This document shows positions 50,301-60,800 of a stretch of 64,000 nt of DNA, piece by piece. A program made the translations under genes and the position numbers. Under the pieces are notes generated by a model. It saw nothing but the letters and a program-made list of their open reading frames with translations. It did not search any database and had not been told where the DNA came from. The DNA lies in contig NC_088789.1 of NCBI RefSeq assembly GCF_949628265.1, positions 21,383,883-21,447,882 on the forward strand. Direction: 5' to 3'. Numbering within the stretch: position 1 is the first letter of the stretch; each line of letters starts with the position of its first letter. The DNA comes from Cloeon dipterum. Taxonomy: Eukaryota > Arthropoda > Insecta > Ephemeroptera > Baetidae.

Positions 50301-50926
50301 CTTCGCACCTACACTTACAATGAAACTCTAGAATTCAACGTTTTAGTTTTTAGTGAAATTATTGATCAATTCTTGTAGTAACCTTCAAACTAAGAGTTTA
50401 TTTGTTATTCGATGAGTGTCCGTTATGCAGCTTTTACAAGGGAAATGTCTTAAAATCGAATAATTGTGAAACCTGTTTTCATGATATACTTGACAAGATA
50501 AATCGATCGGTGGATATTTTTTCTGAGAGCTTTTCGACTCTTGCTCGGAAATTTGGAAAAAACTCATTAACGGTTTCAATTAAAATTTTCAAACTCTAAG
50601 CTGCTTACCACACTACTTTATCTCTATTATTTGGTCCCAAAGAAAAAAATTTAAAAAAAGTGTCCCCACTGTTCATAGTGCACATTAGTTTGAGCTACAC
50701 TAATTTTTTGTTTTCGCCAAACGTTGAAACGTAAAATCTTAAGTTTCCTTGTTAACTAGCATGACTGTGTTGCCTTGATACTCCTTAAACAATTTTATTT
50801 CGACTTGCAGAGACTGTAATTCCAAACCTGCGCTACCGCAAAGTCTTCAGCTACAGCAACGGCGCGTCATTTCTCATGAGTCAGGTGTTGCTGGTGGTCA
50901 CAGCCATTTTGGCAGCTCAACTGTAA
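44335..50926 (+). CDS. Lac: Lachesin, Ig-superfamily adhesion protein with two alternative last exons
   Basis: A cell-surface adhesion protein of septate junctions and neurons. Exons are 44335-44374, 47463-47563, 47874-48265, 48362-48625 and 49378-49517, then either 49710-49837 or 50811-50926; all phases fit. The protein has 354 or 350 residues. A signal peptide (LPFVLLLAVLS) leads to ALAQRTPTISYISQEQIKDI, nearly identical to fly Lachesin. Three Ig domains follow, with their Cys and Y-x-C motifs (AELECSV ... DAGIYQCQ; VQLECYA ... DRGTYYCVAENG; MDLECHI ... YGEYICRAANQ). Ending 1 is ETTTPLCPPACDQT plus a hydrophobic tail closing in YLWRL; ending 2 is ETVIPNLRYRKVFS plus a hydrophobic tail closing in AAQL. 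Both hydrophobic tails fit GPI-anchor signals or membrane anchors. Intron 1 is 3.1 kb. Confidence 0.95.
44375..46453 (+). other. Lachesin intron 1, left part
   Basis: Intron sequence. An imperfect inverted repeat of about 140 bp (ATTCGTCCTGG near 45131 and its complement near 45258-45268) suggests a degraded small transposon or a structured element. No exon is supported. Confidence 0.4.
46454..46830 (-). mobile_element. Possible poly(A)-tailed retroposon (SINE or LINE 3' end)
   Basis: On the minus strand a GC-rich block of about 350-370 bp, unlike the surrounding AT-rich intron, ends in ATAAAAAGAGC followed by 20 A (the T-run at 46454-46473). This is the form of a reverse-inserted poly(A)-tailed retroposon. 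No clear A/B box, reverse transcriptase frame or target-site duplication could be found, so the family is unknown and the left limit on the minus strand is approximate. Confidence 0.45.
46831..47462 (+). other. Lachesin intron 1, right part
   Basis: AT-rich intron with a short direct repeat (TTTCATTTATAAAAA twice, about 46898-46935). Nothing else seen. Confidence 0.45.
48626..49377 (+). other. Lachesin intron 4
   Basis: AT-rich intron of 752 bp; no feature seen. Confidence 0.55.
49838..50810 (+). other. Sequence between the two alternative Lachesin last exons
   Basis: It serves as 3' UTR for ending 1 (an AATAAA lies near 50128) and as intron for ending 2. No other exon is convincing. Confidence 0.5.
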
Positions 50927-51893
50927 TCATGCAAATTGTGAAAAAAAGAATCTGTTTGATGCCAAAATAGCGCTAATTGGATGTAAATTGAAAAAAATGT
51001 ATTCTTTAACTGTACAAAACAGGTCGAGAAGTCTGTTGTAGTCTTTTAAAATACCAAACGCACGCTACTACACCACTTGATTAGAACAAATCGTACAAAG
51101 AAAAGACACTTGCATGCTTTAGAACTCATTCTAATTATAATCGATATTCTATGCAGCTGAGAGTCCATGAGTTGAGCACAATTTATTTGCAACTGATTCC
51201 CTCCTTTTATTGTTGATATTATATTTTCGCTGGCACCTACAACTCACTTTTTCCTTATTAAAGAGAAAAAATATTATTCATATTATGTTTGTAGTTAAAG
51301 CTCAACACGAAGGATATCATGTACAGTAAGATATTTTTTTATCTTCCGCTTTAACGCCGTCTTTTAATAGTTGACAGTTAGCTAGTGTTTTAACAATTCT
51401 GACACAGTGCCCTGATGCAAACCTATAAGAATGCATTGCATGCCTATGCTACGATCTGACAACTGATATTATCAGTATTGATGAATACATACATCTAATC
51501 GAATCTATTTTCCTGTAGATTGTAAACAAAGTTTTAACCGATTGGAAACCATGTTGCCACACGGGTTTAGGCTTTTAACGGAGAAAATTTAACTTGAAAA
51601 GTGTTTGTCGTATTTGATACCTTTAAGGACCAAACAATACATTCCAGATATCGTGTTTGATTTTTGATCATTTCTCGATTGTTGATAAAATTATTTGTTG
51701 TCTAAAAGAAAATATGTGATTTTTTCATAAATGGCAGGTAATCTGTTTTATTTCTTGAATTTCTTGTGATCTTGAGCTATTTTTTCCACAGTATATGTTT
51801 TGAGGTTGCAATAATTTTATATTTTCTTAAAATTTAGTTATTTACTTGCTTAGCATACATGTGACTGGGATTTTGAACCTTGATGTGAATAAA
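50927..51893 (+). terminator. Lachesin distal 3' UTR with polyadenylation signal
   Basis: About 1 kb of AU-rich sequence follows the ending-2 stop codon; AATAAA lies at 51888-51893. Several ATTTA-like and TGTA-rich stretches could bind RNA-decay or Pumilio-type factors, but this is not tested. Confidence 0.5.
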
Positions 51894-52559
51894 GGAATGC
51901 CACTTTCATAAAAACATCTCTGCTTTTTATTTCAAACGAACACGAGGAAGCATAAACGAAAGATAATTAGTTCATTGTCAAAAATTCATGAGGTGTCCCA
52001 TCCTTGGATTGTTTACTGCGACTCGACAAACTGATATTGCGCGAAACCTTTTCCCAATTTGTACCTGCGCGTCATCCCGCGCACCTGCAGCTATTCAGAC
52101 TCGTTATAGATTATTAAGTTGTGCATAATTGTCGATTGTTCAACAGGTGACAATCATGTTATTTCCTGTAACTTCGCGAGAATTCCCTTTAGTTTTTGCA
52201 ATTAACCTTCGCGTGTCCACTGGCTGCGTCAGGGGAATTACAGTCACGTGACCCGAGGAGCAAATAATTCGCAAGAAGCATAGCGGAGACTGCGAGTGCA
52301 TCAAGTCAGTCGTCGCTCGGTGCTCGCGTAGAAAAGCGGCTGCTTTCACTCCTTTTTCGCAGTGCGCGGATTAGTAATCAGCAGGATTTTCATAAACATC
52401 AGTCAGCCTTTGCAAAAATAGACTACACCGGCAGACGTGTGTATAGAGCGACGAAAGGTGGTGCTTGAGGTTTTCTTCCATGAGTCAGACGCGGTCGTCG
52501 TTGAGGAAGGAAATCTATATTCATAGTAGTTGTGTGGAGACAAATAGACGAACAGGAAG
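51894..52559 (+). promoter_or_regulatory. Promoter and leader of GM2-activator-like gene 1
   Basis: TCAAGTCAGTCG at 52301-52312 carries an arthropod initiator (TCAGT) with GC-rich sequence downstream. The leader of about 250 nt then reaches the ATG. The left part is spacer. Confidence 0.4.
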
Positions 52560-53558
52560 ATGCTGGGATCAACGCTCTTGAACTGCTCCCTTATCTCAGT
52601 GCTGCTGCTCGGTTTTGCTGCACAAACATCACTAGCGCACATATTCAGTAAAGTAAGTTTAGTGCATTTTTTACTCTTGGAATCAAGCTGATTTTCCTCT
52701 CACTATTAAAAGAGTATTTAATTTAGTAAAGAGAGTTATTTCAATGTCACGTATTGACATTTCTTAATTTTGAAATAAGTTTAAGGAAAAATAATGTAAG
52801 TAACAGCTTTGAGCTTATGAGGAAGTTAAAAATAGCTCTTATCGCTTTTATCTAAAAAATTATTTGTTTTTTGTTTATTGGATAAGAAAATTATTAAAAC
52901 TACTTATTGTTACTTGATTAATAGTTCTCATTTCGTTAAATTAATTTTTTTACAGAAAAAAGTAATAATAAAATATCTGCGGTATGGCAATTGCGGTGGC
53001 ACATTTGACCCAGTCCGCTTCACAGACGTGCAGGTTTCAACAACTGGCGATGGTGACCTAGTCGTTTCAGGAAAGCTGGACGCCTACGCAAAGATCGAGC
53101 CGCCAATCAAGGTTAGAGTCGCTTTATTATAGTATTATTTAAACGATAAAATTCTTCACATAATCCCGTTTCAGGCCATAGTGAAAATGAAGCGGCGAAT
53201 CCTGGGAATTTGGACGCCCGTGCCTTTCTGCTACAATGATTTCGGCTCATGCGATTTCGACGACATCTGCACCTACGGACGCGACTACACCAACTGTCCG
53301 GCGCTGTTGGACGAGCACGACGTGCCGTGCGAGTGTCCAATCGAAAAGGTACGCGTGAAACATTAAAGGTGAAGGGCAGCAGCAAGTATAGTGTTTTTTT
53401 TCTCTCAGGGTCGGTACATTCTTCCTGGCGCGCAGTTTTCCACAAAAGGAACTCGATGGGCGGGTTTGATAGCGGGACATTACAAGGGAAGCATCCGACT
53501 GATGCACAATGAAGATCAAATTGCCTGCTACAACGCCACTTGGACCCTCGACGACTGA
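52560..53558 (+). CDS. GM2-activator-like secreted lipid-binding protein 1
   Basis: Four exons, 52560-52652, 52956-53111, 53175-53348 and 53409-53558, all phase 0, give about 190 residues. A signal peptide (LISVLLLGFAAQTSLA) is followed by NCGGTFDPVRFTDVQVST and a beta-rich domain. The best match to the ganglioside GM2 activator family is the third exon: LGIWTPVPFCYNDFGSCDFD, then CPALLDEHDVPCECPIEKG; mammalian GM2A has IPCTDYIGSCTFEHFC and LPCHCPFKEG at the same places. GM2A extracts glycolipids from membranes for lysosomal hydrolases; the insect substrate is unknown. A tandem relative lies 310 bp downstream with the same exon pattern. AATAAA follows at 53681-53686. Confidence 0.85.
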
Positions 53559-53868
53559 TCTGCATTTATTATATAATAATTTAGTCCAGATGTAAATATA
53601 TTTAATAGAATTTTCGTCGCTCTCACTCAGTGTCGGTCGGTGTGTTCCCTTATATAAGACCAAAAATTTTGCTTGTAGTAAATAAAGATAAGATAATATA
53701 GCCTAAAAATCCGCCCTGATTATTAATACCCGGCTCTTTCCAATCAATTTTTATATCTTAGCAAGTTTTCCATCACCACTTCTGATTGAGCAGGTTGCGA
53801 CAGAGCTGGAGGGAGTGGCTGAGTAGTGTTGACTTAGCGTGTGACCACTCGCCGGAGATCTCACTAAA

Positions 53869-54621
53869 ATGTATTTTTCAAATTTTCTGGGCCTCGCGTG
53901 CCTCACAGGCTTTCTTGCGGAGACAGCCGCCTCCAACGACATATTCCCAGCAACGACAGAGGTAAATCACTGATTAACAAAGAGGAAAAACGTGATTTTC
54001 TTTTAATTATAACACCACAGATAATTAGAAAAAGGTTCAAACTACGCAACACGTCTTGGAGTAGCTGCGGCAGCGACTCGGACGCGATTCAGATCGACTC
54101 GCTGGACATCGAGCCCGGCTTCATCCACCTGCCAGGGGACATCACCGTGAATGCCCAGGTGACCGTAAACGCCAACATCACCTCGCCAGTAAAGGTAATA
54201 AATAATAAACTTCCTTTTTGGCACTTTTTGCAATTATTTCTGCGAAAGGTGACGGTTGTTGCCAAGAAAAAAACATTTCTCGGCTGGATCACGCTGCCGT
54301 GCTGGCAGCAAACTTTCGGCTCGTGTACCTACGAGGACGTGTGCTCCCTCACTCCCTACCCTGACGACTGTCCTGAATATTTCGTGGACAACAACCTGCC
54401 CTGCCATTGCCCGCTGACAGAGGTATTGCCTCGAAAGACGCCGCAGAGCCGAAACTAATACAAATTCTCCTCAGGGCGTCGTAAACGTGGATAACCTGAC
54501 AACAACGCTGTACATGAGCGTGCCTGAATGGTTGGAGAAGGGAAACTATATGGCGCACGTGCAGTTCTCCCACCACGATACAAAATTGGCTTGTTATGAG
54601 TTCAGATTTCAGTTGGCATGA
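53869..54621 (+). CDS. GM2-activator-like secreted lipid-binding protein 2
   Basis: Four exons, 53869-53961, 54021-54194, 54249-54422 and 54475-54621, again all phase 0 and cut at matching places to gene 1; about 195 residues. A hydrophobic leader (LGLACLTGFLAETAA) is followed by NTSWSSCGSDSDAIQIDSLD and VTVNANITSPVKV. Then come GWITLPCWQQTFGSCTYEDV and FVDNNLPCHCPLTEG, closer to mammalian GM2A (LPCHCPFKEG) than gene 1 is. N-glycosylation sites NTS and NIT are visible. Intron 2 is 54 nt and open when read through, so retention would add 18 residues. It shares little sequence with gene 1 beyond the Cys framework, so the tandem duplication is old. AATAAA lies at 54764-54769. Confidence 0.85.
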
Positions 54622-55002
54622 AATATTTATTTTAAATATATTTTCCGATACAACATTCTTACAATTATTACCAATGATAGCAACAAAATCCGTGTTATAT
54701 AATATATTTTAAATTACAACGACTTAAATGGCAGGTTACAAAAGACTGAATTTTGGCACTGCAAATAAACTCCAGGGTTTCTTGTAATAAAGGAATGTCA
54801 ATAAAGTTGCACATTAACCGACTGGAGGTTTTTATATAGGTTATTCAGACACCGTAGCCTCTAGCGAAATTAAACATTTCTATTCACGTGCGGTGTGATT
54901 AGAATACTTTTAGTAAAATATCTTTGAATTTCACTTACCTTAGCGCCGTGATTAAAAATGGCCCATTGAATTTCGCGTAACATGCACACTCGATCACAAA
55001 AA

Positions 55003-57059
55003 TTATTCGTTCATTTGAAGCAGACTGTTTATGGTCAAGTCCTTGTTTCCTCTGTTGGCCTCGAAGACCGACCGAATCACCTCCTTGTCCATGTTCTTGA
55101 ACATTTCCTCTATCTGCAAAAAAAAACACATTTTCAGGGGAATTAACTTTTAGTGTAGTTAAATTATTTTAATCACGCAAATCATGAATAAAAAATTACA
55201 AGCAATAGACTATTTAAATACATGAATAAGCAAAAAAGCTCAGGCAGCGCCCTGATGTGGTTAAATTCTCGTTCCTGAGCACCGAAAACTACACGCCATC
55301 CTGATTTTTTTGCCATTTTACAACCCCTCAAGGAACATTATTTATTCCCATGCTCAGAAAAATTATAATTTTTAATTTTAAAAAATACTTAAATTTGAAA
55401 AATTCTACATATATATTTGGTTTGAATTTTAAAGTTGTAGACTGTCTAAATTGGCGTCTTTTGGTGCAAATTTTGATGTTGCAGCTTCATTAGAACTCAA
55501 AATTTTCTAATTTTTGCTAACGCCAAGAGGCCCGTTTCTGCAGATTTTTCATTGTAAAAATTTTCAGTAACTTTACACCTCCTTAACAGCGTACCAAAAA
55601 ATCAGGATGGCGCTCAAACAAAAATTTAAAAATTGCAGACCATATCAAAACACCCAGCTCTTTTTTATTTAAAAGCCCCGGAATGGTGGACTCTTCCGTC
55701 GTTTCATAATTAAAACAGATATTGGGATCAAGAGTTGATTGAAAACTGCTACTTGGAAAGAAATTATTGATAATTACCGACAATTGAATGCCAACAAGCT
55801 TTACAAACTATACCATTGGGGACTTTAAATTTAAATTGTTAATTAATAAATTTACAAACCATTTTGTACTCCTCCTCAGTGATTTGAGGGGCAGGGGCAG
55901 GTTGCTGCTGCTGCTGCTGCACGGGGGGCATGGGTTGGGGCATTTGATAGACAGGAATCGGCTGCACGCCGTAGCCAGTGGCTGAAGGCACCATCACCAT
56001 AGGAGCCGACATAGGTTGGTACAGCAGCGAGTACGACTGCGGCATGTTAGCAGTCACTGCCTGAAAGAAGAAAATGTTATTACTAAAATATGATAATCGA
56101 CTTGAAGAGAAAAATACCGTGAAACTGAGGACAAGATTGATGTGGCCCTCTTGTTGGTCGCCCTGCTTGCCATTGAGGGCGTACCACTCGTCGATTGTCT
56201 CGCCGTTCATCACTGCGTCAGGAATGGGAATGTGGGCCCAGGCAATCAGCTCATCCACCGTGAAGGAGCATTCGTCGTATATTTCAAGGTAGATGCTGTT
56301 GACCTTTTGGGCCAAAAGGCTGAAAAATCGATAAGTTGTAAATATAAATATTTACACTCGGCGTTAAAGAATTTTAAAATATTACGCACCACTGCACAAC
56401 CTTGTTCCAGTGCGGGTTTTTCCCTCCGTTGTTGTCAGTGTGAGTTTCGTAAACAGAATGTCCAACTCGGAGTCTCACGTAAGGGTCCATCCTCGTCATT
56501 CCGTAGTTTTTAACTAGTTTTGCCTGAAAAGAGATCAGTGCTATTAATATGTGACGACGTAATATTATATGTCAGATGCTATCTATCTCAATTTTTATTT
56601 GCTGACAATGAATCTGTATCAATTTCATTTGTGTGGAGTGAATCAATTTATTTTCTTGACACTACCAATGACGTAAACTAGATTAAAACCATGCCATAAT
56701 AGTCTTACAAAATTTCAAAAACCGTTTCTACCGACCCTCAAAATTCACAATACATATTCGCCAACCTGCGCAACGGTGACGTTGAGTTTTCCCAAGCAGG
56801 TGGGTTGGGGGTAGGCGGGCACCCCCGAGTACTGCTGCTGAAGGGCGATGGCCGCCTGTCTGTCGGCCGCTTCTTGCAGCTGCTGGGCGGACACATTGAT
56901 GCGCAAGAAGTCCGAGGGCAGCGGTCCGAGAAAGACCTGGTTTAAATGGTTTAAATGACAGTCCAGTCAACTCTACAAAGGCAATTAGTACGACGAGTAA
57001 TGTCTCACCTGCTGTCTTCGTTCGTTGTTCTTCTGCTCGGGCGAGACGGCTGAACTCAT
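55003..57059 (-). CDS. Tollip: Toll-interacting protein (Tollip)
   Basis: An endosomal adaptor linking ubiquitinated cargo to sorting and, in mammals, restraining Toll/IL-1 signalling. Six exons on the minus strand are 57059-57009, 56936-56766, 56523-56390, 56319-56118, 56060-55860 and 55113-55003, giving about 289 residues (human 274). The N-terminal Tom1-binding segment includes [13 protein letters not shown]. The C2 domain starts at [20 protein letters not shown], contains [17 protein letters not shown] and [20 protein letters not shown], and ends near [11 protein letters not shown] Pro/Gln/Met-rich linker with five consecutive Gln follows. The C-terminal CUE domain is [20 protein letters not shown] with a closing NSLLQMNE. 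It sits tail to tail with GM2-activator-like gene 2. Confidence 0.94.
55114..55859 (-). other. Tollip intron 5
   Basis: AT-rich intron of 746 bp. CATCCTGATTTTTTTGCCAT (about 55298) and its near complement ATCAGGATGG (55602-55611) flank a 300-bp middle, a possible degraded inverted-repeat element. Nothing else seen. Confidence 0.35.
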
Positions 57060-57808
57060 CGTGTAAACGTCTCGGTTGCAATCGTCTATGCAAATGTAAT
57101 ACAACTAGAATGATTCACTGCTGTGTTGCTTTTGCACTGGCTGGTGGCTGACAGAGTTTTCCGAAGATATCGCTAAAATGCGTCAACATCAGCTGACTCC
57201 TAAATTGAACTGGAGTAAAGTGTGCGGAAAGGAGCTCTAGCGTGCAGGTGCGGTATATTCGAGAACTTGCCACTTCGCCACTGCGCAGCGCGACAAGTGG
57301 AATGAATTAAATTATGTTTCGCTGCGAGGAGGCGCGGGGGCCCCGCAATAACAAGTTAACAACATATATATTTACGACTGTTTCTTATCTTATTATTTTA
57401 TGAGTACAATAATTTTAATATTTTAAGAGTTATATTTTGTATTTTTTTCAAGTGGATCGATGCAGGGCGACAATTGAAAATGATTAGAATTGTTTGGATG
57501 CGCAATTTCTTTTGGAGTAGGAATAAAATCGATAAAATCGTTTCATATGAAACTCTCAATAACAGTTTTGATAGAACTTTCTGTTTAAGGCAATGTTGAT
57601 AATAAAGTACTCTGTTTTCATTTCTTTACACAAATAGTTTATTATTTTACCACATTTGAATGCCGGCATAGATATTACATCATGCACTGTAAATATATCA
57701 TTCTTTTTAATTTCTCCTATGACTTGAAAATTTAGAGACAAGCATCTATACATACACATTTTAGTCTTAAAGTACATAAAAAATATTCTAGTAAAAATCA
57801 AAAGTTTT
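57060..57808. other. Tollip promoter side and the receptor gene 3' region
   Basis: The first 200-300 bases hold the Tollip 5' UTR and promoter (GC-rich, no TATA seen). The rest is AT-rich and should contain the 3' UTR of the receptor gene, which ends at 57809. Confidence 0.4.
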
Positions 57809-60800
57809 TTAATTCCGTTCAGTGCAATTAGATGGAAAGCAGACGCATAATTTCCTGCGCAAAATTTGCATAATACACCGTCTAAATGTGGATCCGCAGA
57901 GAGAGTAAAGAATGAAATTGATGCTGAAATTCGTGTAGTAGAGGATCATGCAGAACTGCTGGACGCACCAGAGGACCATGGGAACCTGTCCGCCCCAGAA
58001 AGACGTGTATATTATTACATAGAAGCGGATCACGTAGCTGCAACAGAAGAGCGCGCGCATTACTCTCTTTAAATACAGACCGCACCCTCTATTCACCGCA
58101 TCACGTTTTATGGGTTCCTTGCTTGCTTCCTCTTAATTATTTTCTCAATGCTATACTTAATTCAGTGGGGCATGTTGTGAGCGAATTAATTTATTCGGAT
58201 TGTAGAAGGATACTAAAACCGTAATAACTATTTATAATTTAAATTTGAAAAGGTTGCAATTATTCTTTTTGATATTAATTTATTCCCAAGGGTGCAGAAG
58301 AATTGACCCAAATATATCAATTAAAATATTTGTGGGGTTATTTTTCCTATTTTGAATTTCTATAAAGCCTTTAAGCTTATGCAACCTGTGCAGCATCAGT
58401 GCGTTGCTGTTGCCTATTTATCTTTTGTTCACTATATTTTACCTCGGCATGTTCAAGACTAGAAAAGTGGTTGAGATCACCAGCAGCATCTTCGTAATGC
58501 CCCTTTGCGTTTGGACGGTCACTACATTGTTGTGAGATGAAAAACGCTGATCTGTTGATGAATTCATATTATTATGTTAGTTCAAAACTCCTTTTACAGC
58601 AATTTGGAGCTGATCATGCGAGAAAGCGAGGGGTCATTAATAAATACTCACTGCTGCTCCGGGAACCATCAGTGACAGTTCTGATTGCAGTGAGTCGCGT
58701 GTTGTTGGTCCTGACAGAGTGCAGAGAATGCTGCGATCCCAGATGCCGCCTTATTTGCTCCTGTGGGCAAGTGTTGGAAAACCGTTTTTATGAATGGGTC
58801 TCTCACAAGGCTTCAAAGACCCAAATAACAATGGATATAATATTTTTTAAAAATAAAATAAAGATAATTCGGCTTTGTCAAAAATCAATAAAGTTTGTTT
58901 AAAAGACAATGAACTTTTATTCCATAATTAATGCCTTTGTCATAGTAATAGAGAGGATTTCAGGACAAGAAATGGAAACTGGAAACCGGAATTCCGGATT
59001 GCTCCCGAAACTTCGGCAGAACAGGAAATATATTACCGGAAAAGGACACAAGATAAGAATTTTCTAAAAACCTCCTAACGTGATGAAAAATATTTTAAAC
59101 CGAAATATCCAGAATTTTTTATACGGCGGAACAGGACCGGAAAATTCAGGATTTCTTTTCGGAACAAGACAGTCTATGGGAACATTCAAACCTTTCCGAA
59201 ATTCTCTCTAATTGGTGCGGAAAAATATAAACAATTTTGTCAGTGAGGTTCCTTTACTAAAAAAAGGAGGCTTCAAATTAAGCTCATCAAAATCTACCCC
59301 AAAAAATCGAACAGTTTGATAAGAAAAGATCGAACCATTCAAAATTTACAGCATTAAAAGCTTTAGAAGAGTATTTAATCTAATTAAACCAGGCGACAGA
59401 TAAATGTGTGTGGGTTTTACATTGATATCGATTTATTCGAAACTAAAATCCTTCCCCGCGTTTTCAATTTGAACCAATTCGAAGACAAGTACATCCTTAG
59501 ATGCTTGGGCTTGGAGCTGAAGAGCAATCCTAATAAACTGCAATGAACATCAAACACAAGAGTGCTGTCTATGCGGAGACGATATAATGAAGAAAAACGC
59601 GGATAAGGGAAAGTTACCAAGGGGGTAGAAACAGTGACGGCCGTCTCGGCGGTGGACTCGTCGTTTTGGTCGTCGCCATGGAAGCGGTGATTGAAACGGA
59701 TGAGTTTGCGGGTGATGAGCGCGTTCATGAAGACGAGCAGCACCGAGGGGATGGCCAGCGTCAGCAGGCTGTCGACCAGCGTGATGATGCGCATCACCTC
59801 CGAGTACTCGGGCAGCATGTTGCATTCCGGCTTGCCGTCCTGCGCTGTGCTCAGCCCGGCTGTCAGCAGCGTGTGTGCGTTGAGCACGAGCGCCAGCAGC
59901 GTCAGCGCCAGCACGACGCTCTTGGCGCGCGCCACCGTGCACACGTGCGGACGCTGCAGCGGAAACTGGATCGCGATGAAGCGCTCCACGGTGAATGCAA
60001 CGGTCAGCCACACGCTCAGGAAGCTCGAGATGTGCGTCATGTACACGTACAGCTGGCACCACCCGCTCCTGGAACAGTTTAATTAAAAATTCCTCTTAAA
60101 ATTAGAAGGACAGTGATTTTTTGTGCAAATCGTCCAAATATTTTTTGTCAAGCAATTTTCTTGTCAATTAGTTTTACTTTTATAATTTCCCCTCTGGACA
60201 CTATATATTTTTCTTTGCAAACGATAATAATATAATCGAGCAATTCCACATGAGAGTTAGGAAGAAATTGAGCGAGATTTTGAGACGTTGGAAATGTTTA
60301 CTGAAACAAAATTTTCCTGAAAATGTCAAGTGAGAGGGGATGGAAGTCGATGCTGGAGGTCGAAAATAGTGATCGGTGTTTCCCAGTTTTGTATGGTATT
60401 AAAAATAACCGTTTTTTAAATCAAGATTTATATTTTTGTTTTTAAAAAACCTTGAAATAATGAAGCTTTCTTTTTCTAAAGTGTTAAATTAATTTAAAAA
60501 GTGCAAGTTTCCTTTGGTATAATTCAATTCTTTGAGAAAAAATAATGTATTAATAAGCCTTATAAACTATTGGTTAGTAAACAAAATTTAGCCTTAAAAA
60601 CTGACGAAAATTGTCCAATTGACAACTACAAAAATAATGTGAAATAGAAAACTGGCGTAAGAGATCATATATAGCTAAAACGTTGCTTTCCAGAAGCTTG
60701 AACCAATTTAAACGGCTTTGAACAATTTAAATTAAGACTCAAACTATTTAAAATTGCTTTACTCGTCTATTTTTGCAAACAATGTGACACAAAATAAATT

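Noticed and set aside
53113-53663. Two long minus-strand frames over GM2-activator-like gene 1
   Set aside because: Antisense shadows crossing introns and stops of the real gene; Arg/Cys-rich nonsense composition.
59550-60086. Long open frames on both strands over receptor exon 2 (e.g. 59666-60082 plus, 59550-60062 minus)
   Set aside because: They are shadows of the GC-rich receptor coding exon; only one minus frame shows transmembrane segments and receptor motifs.
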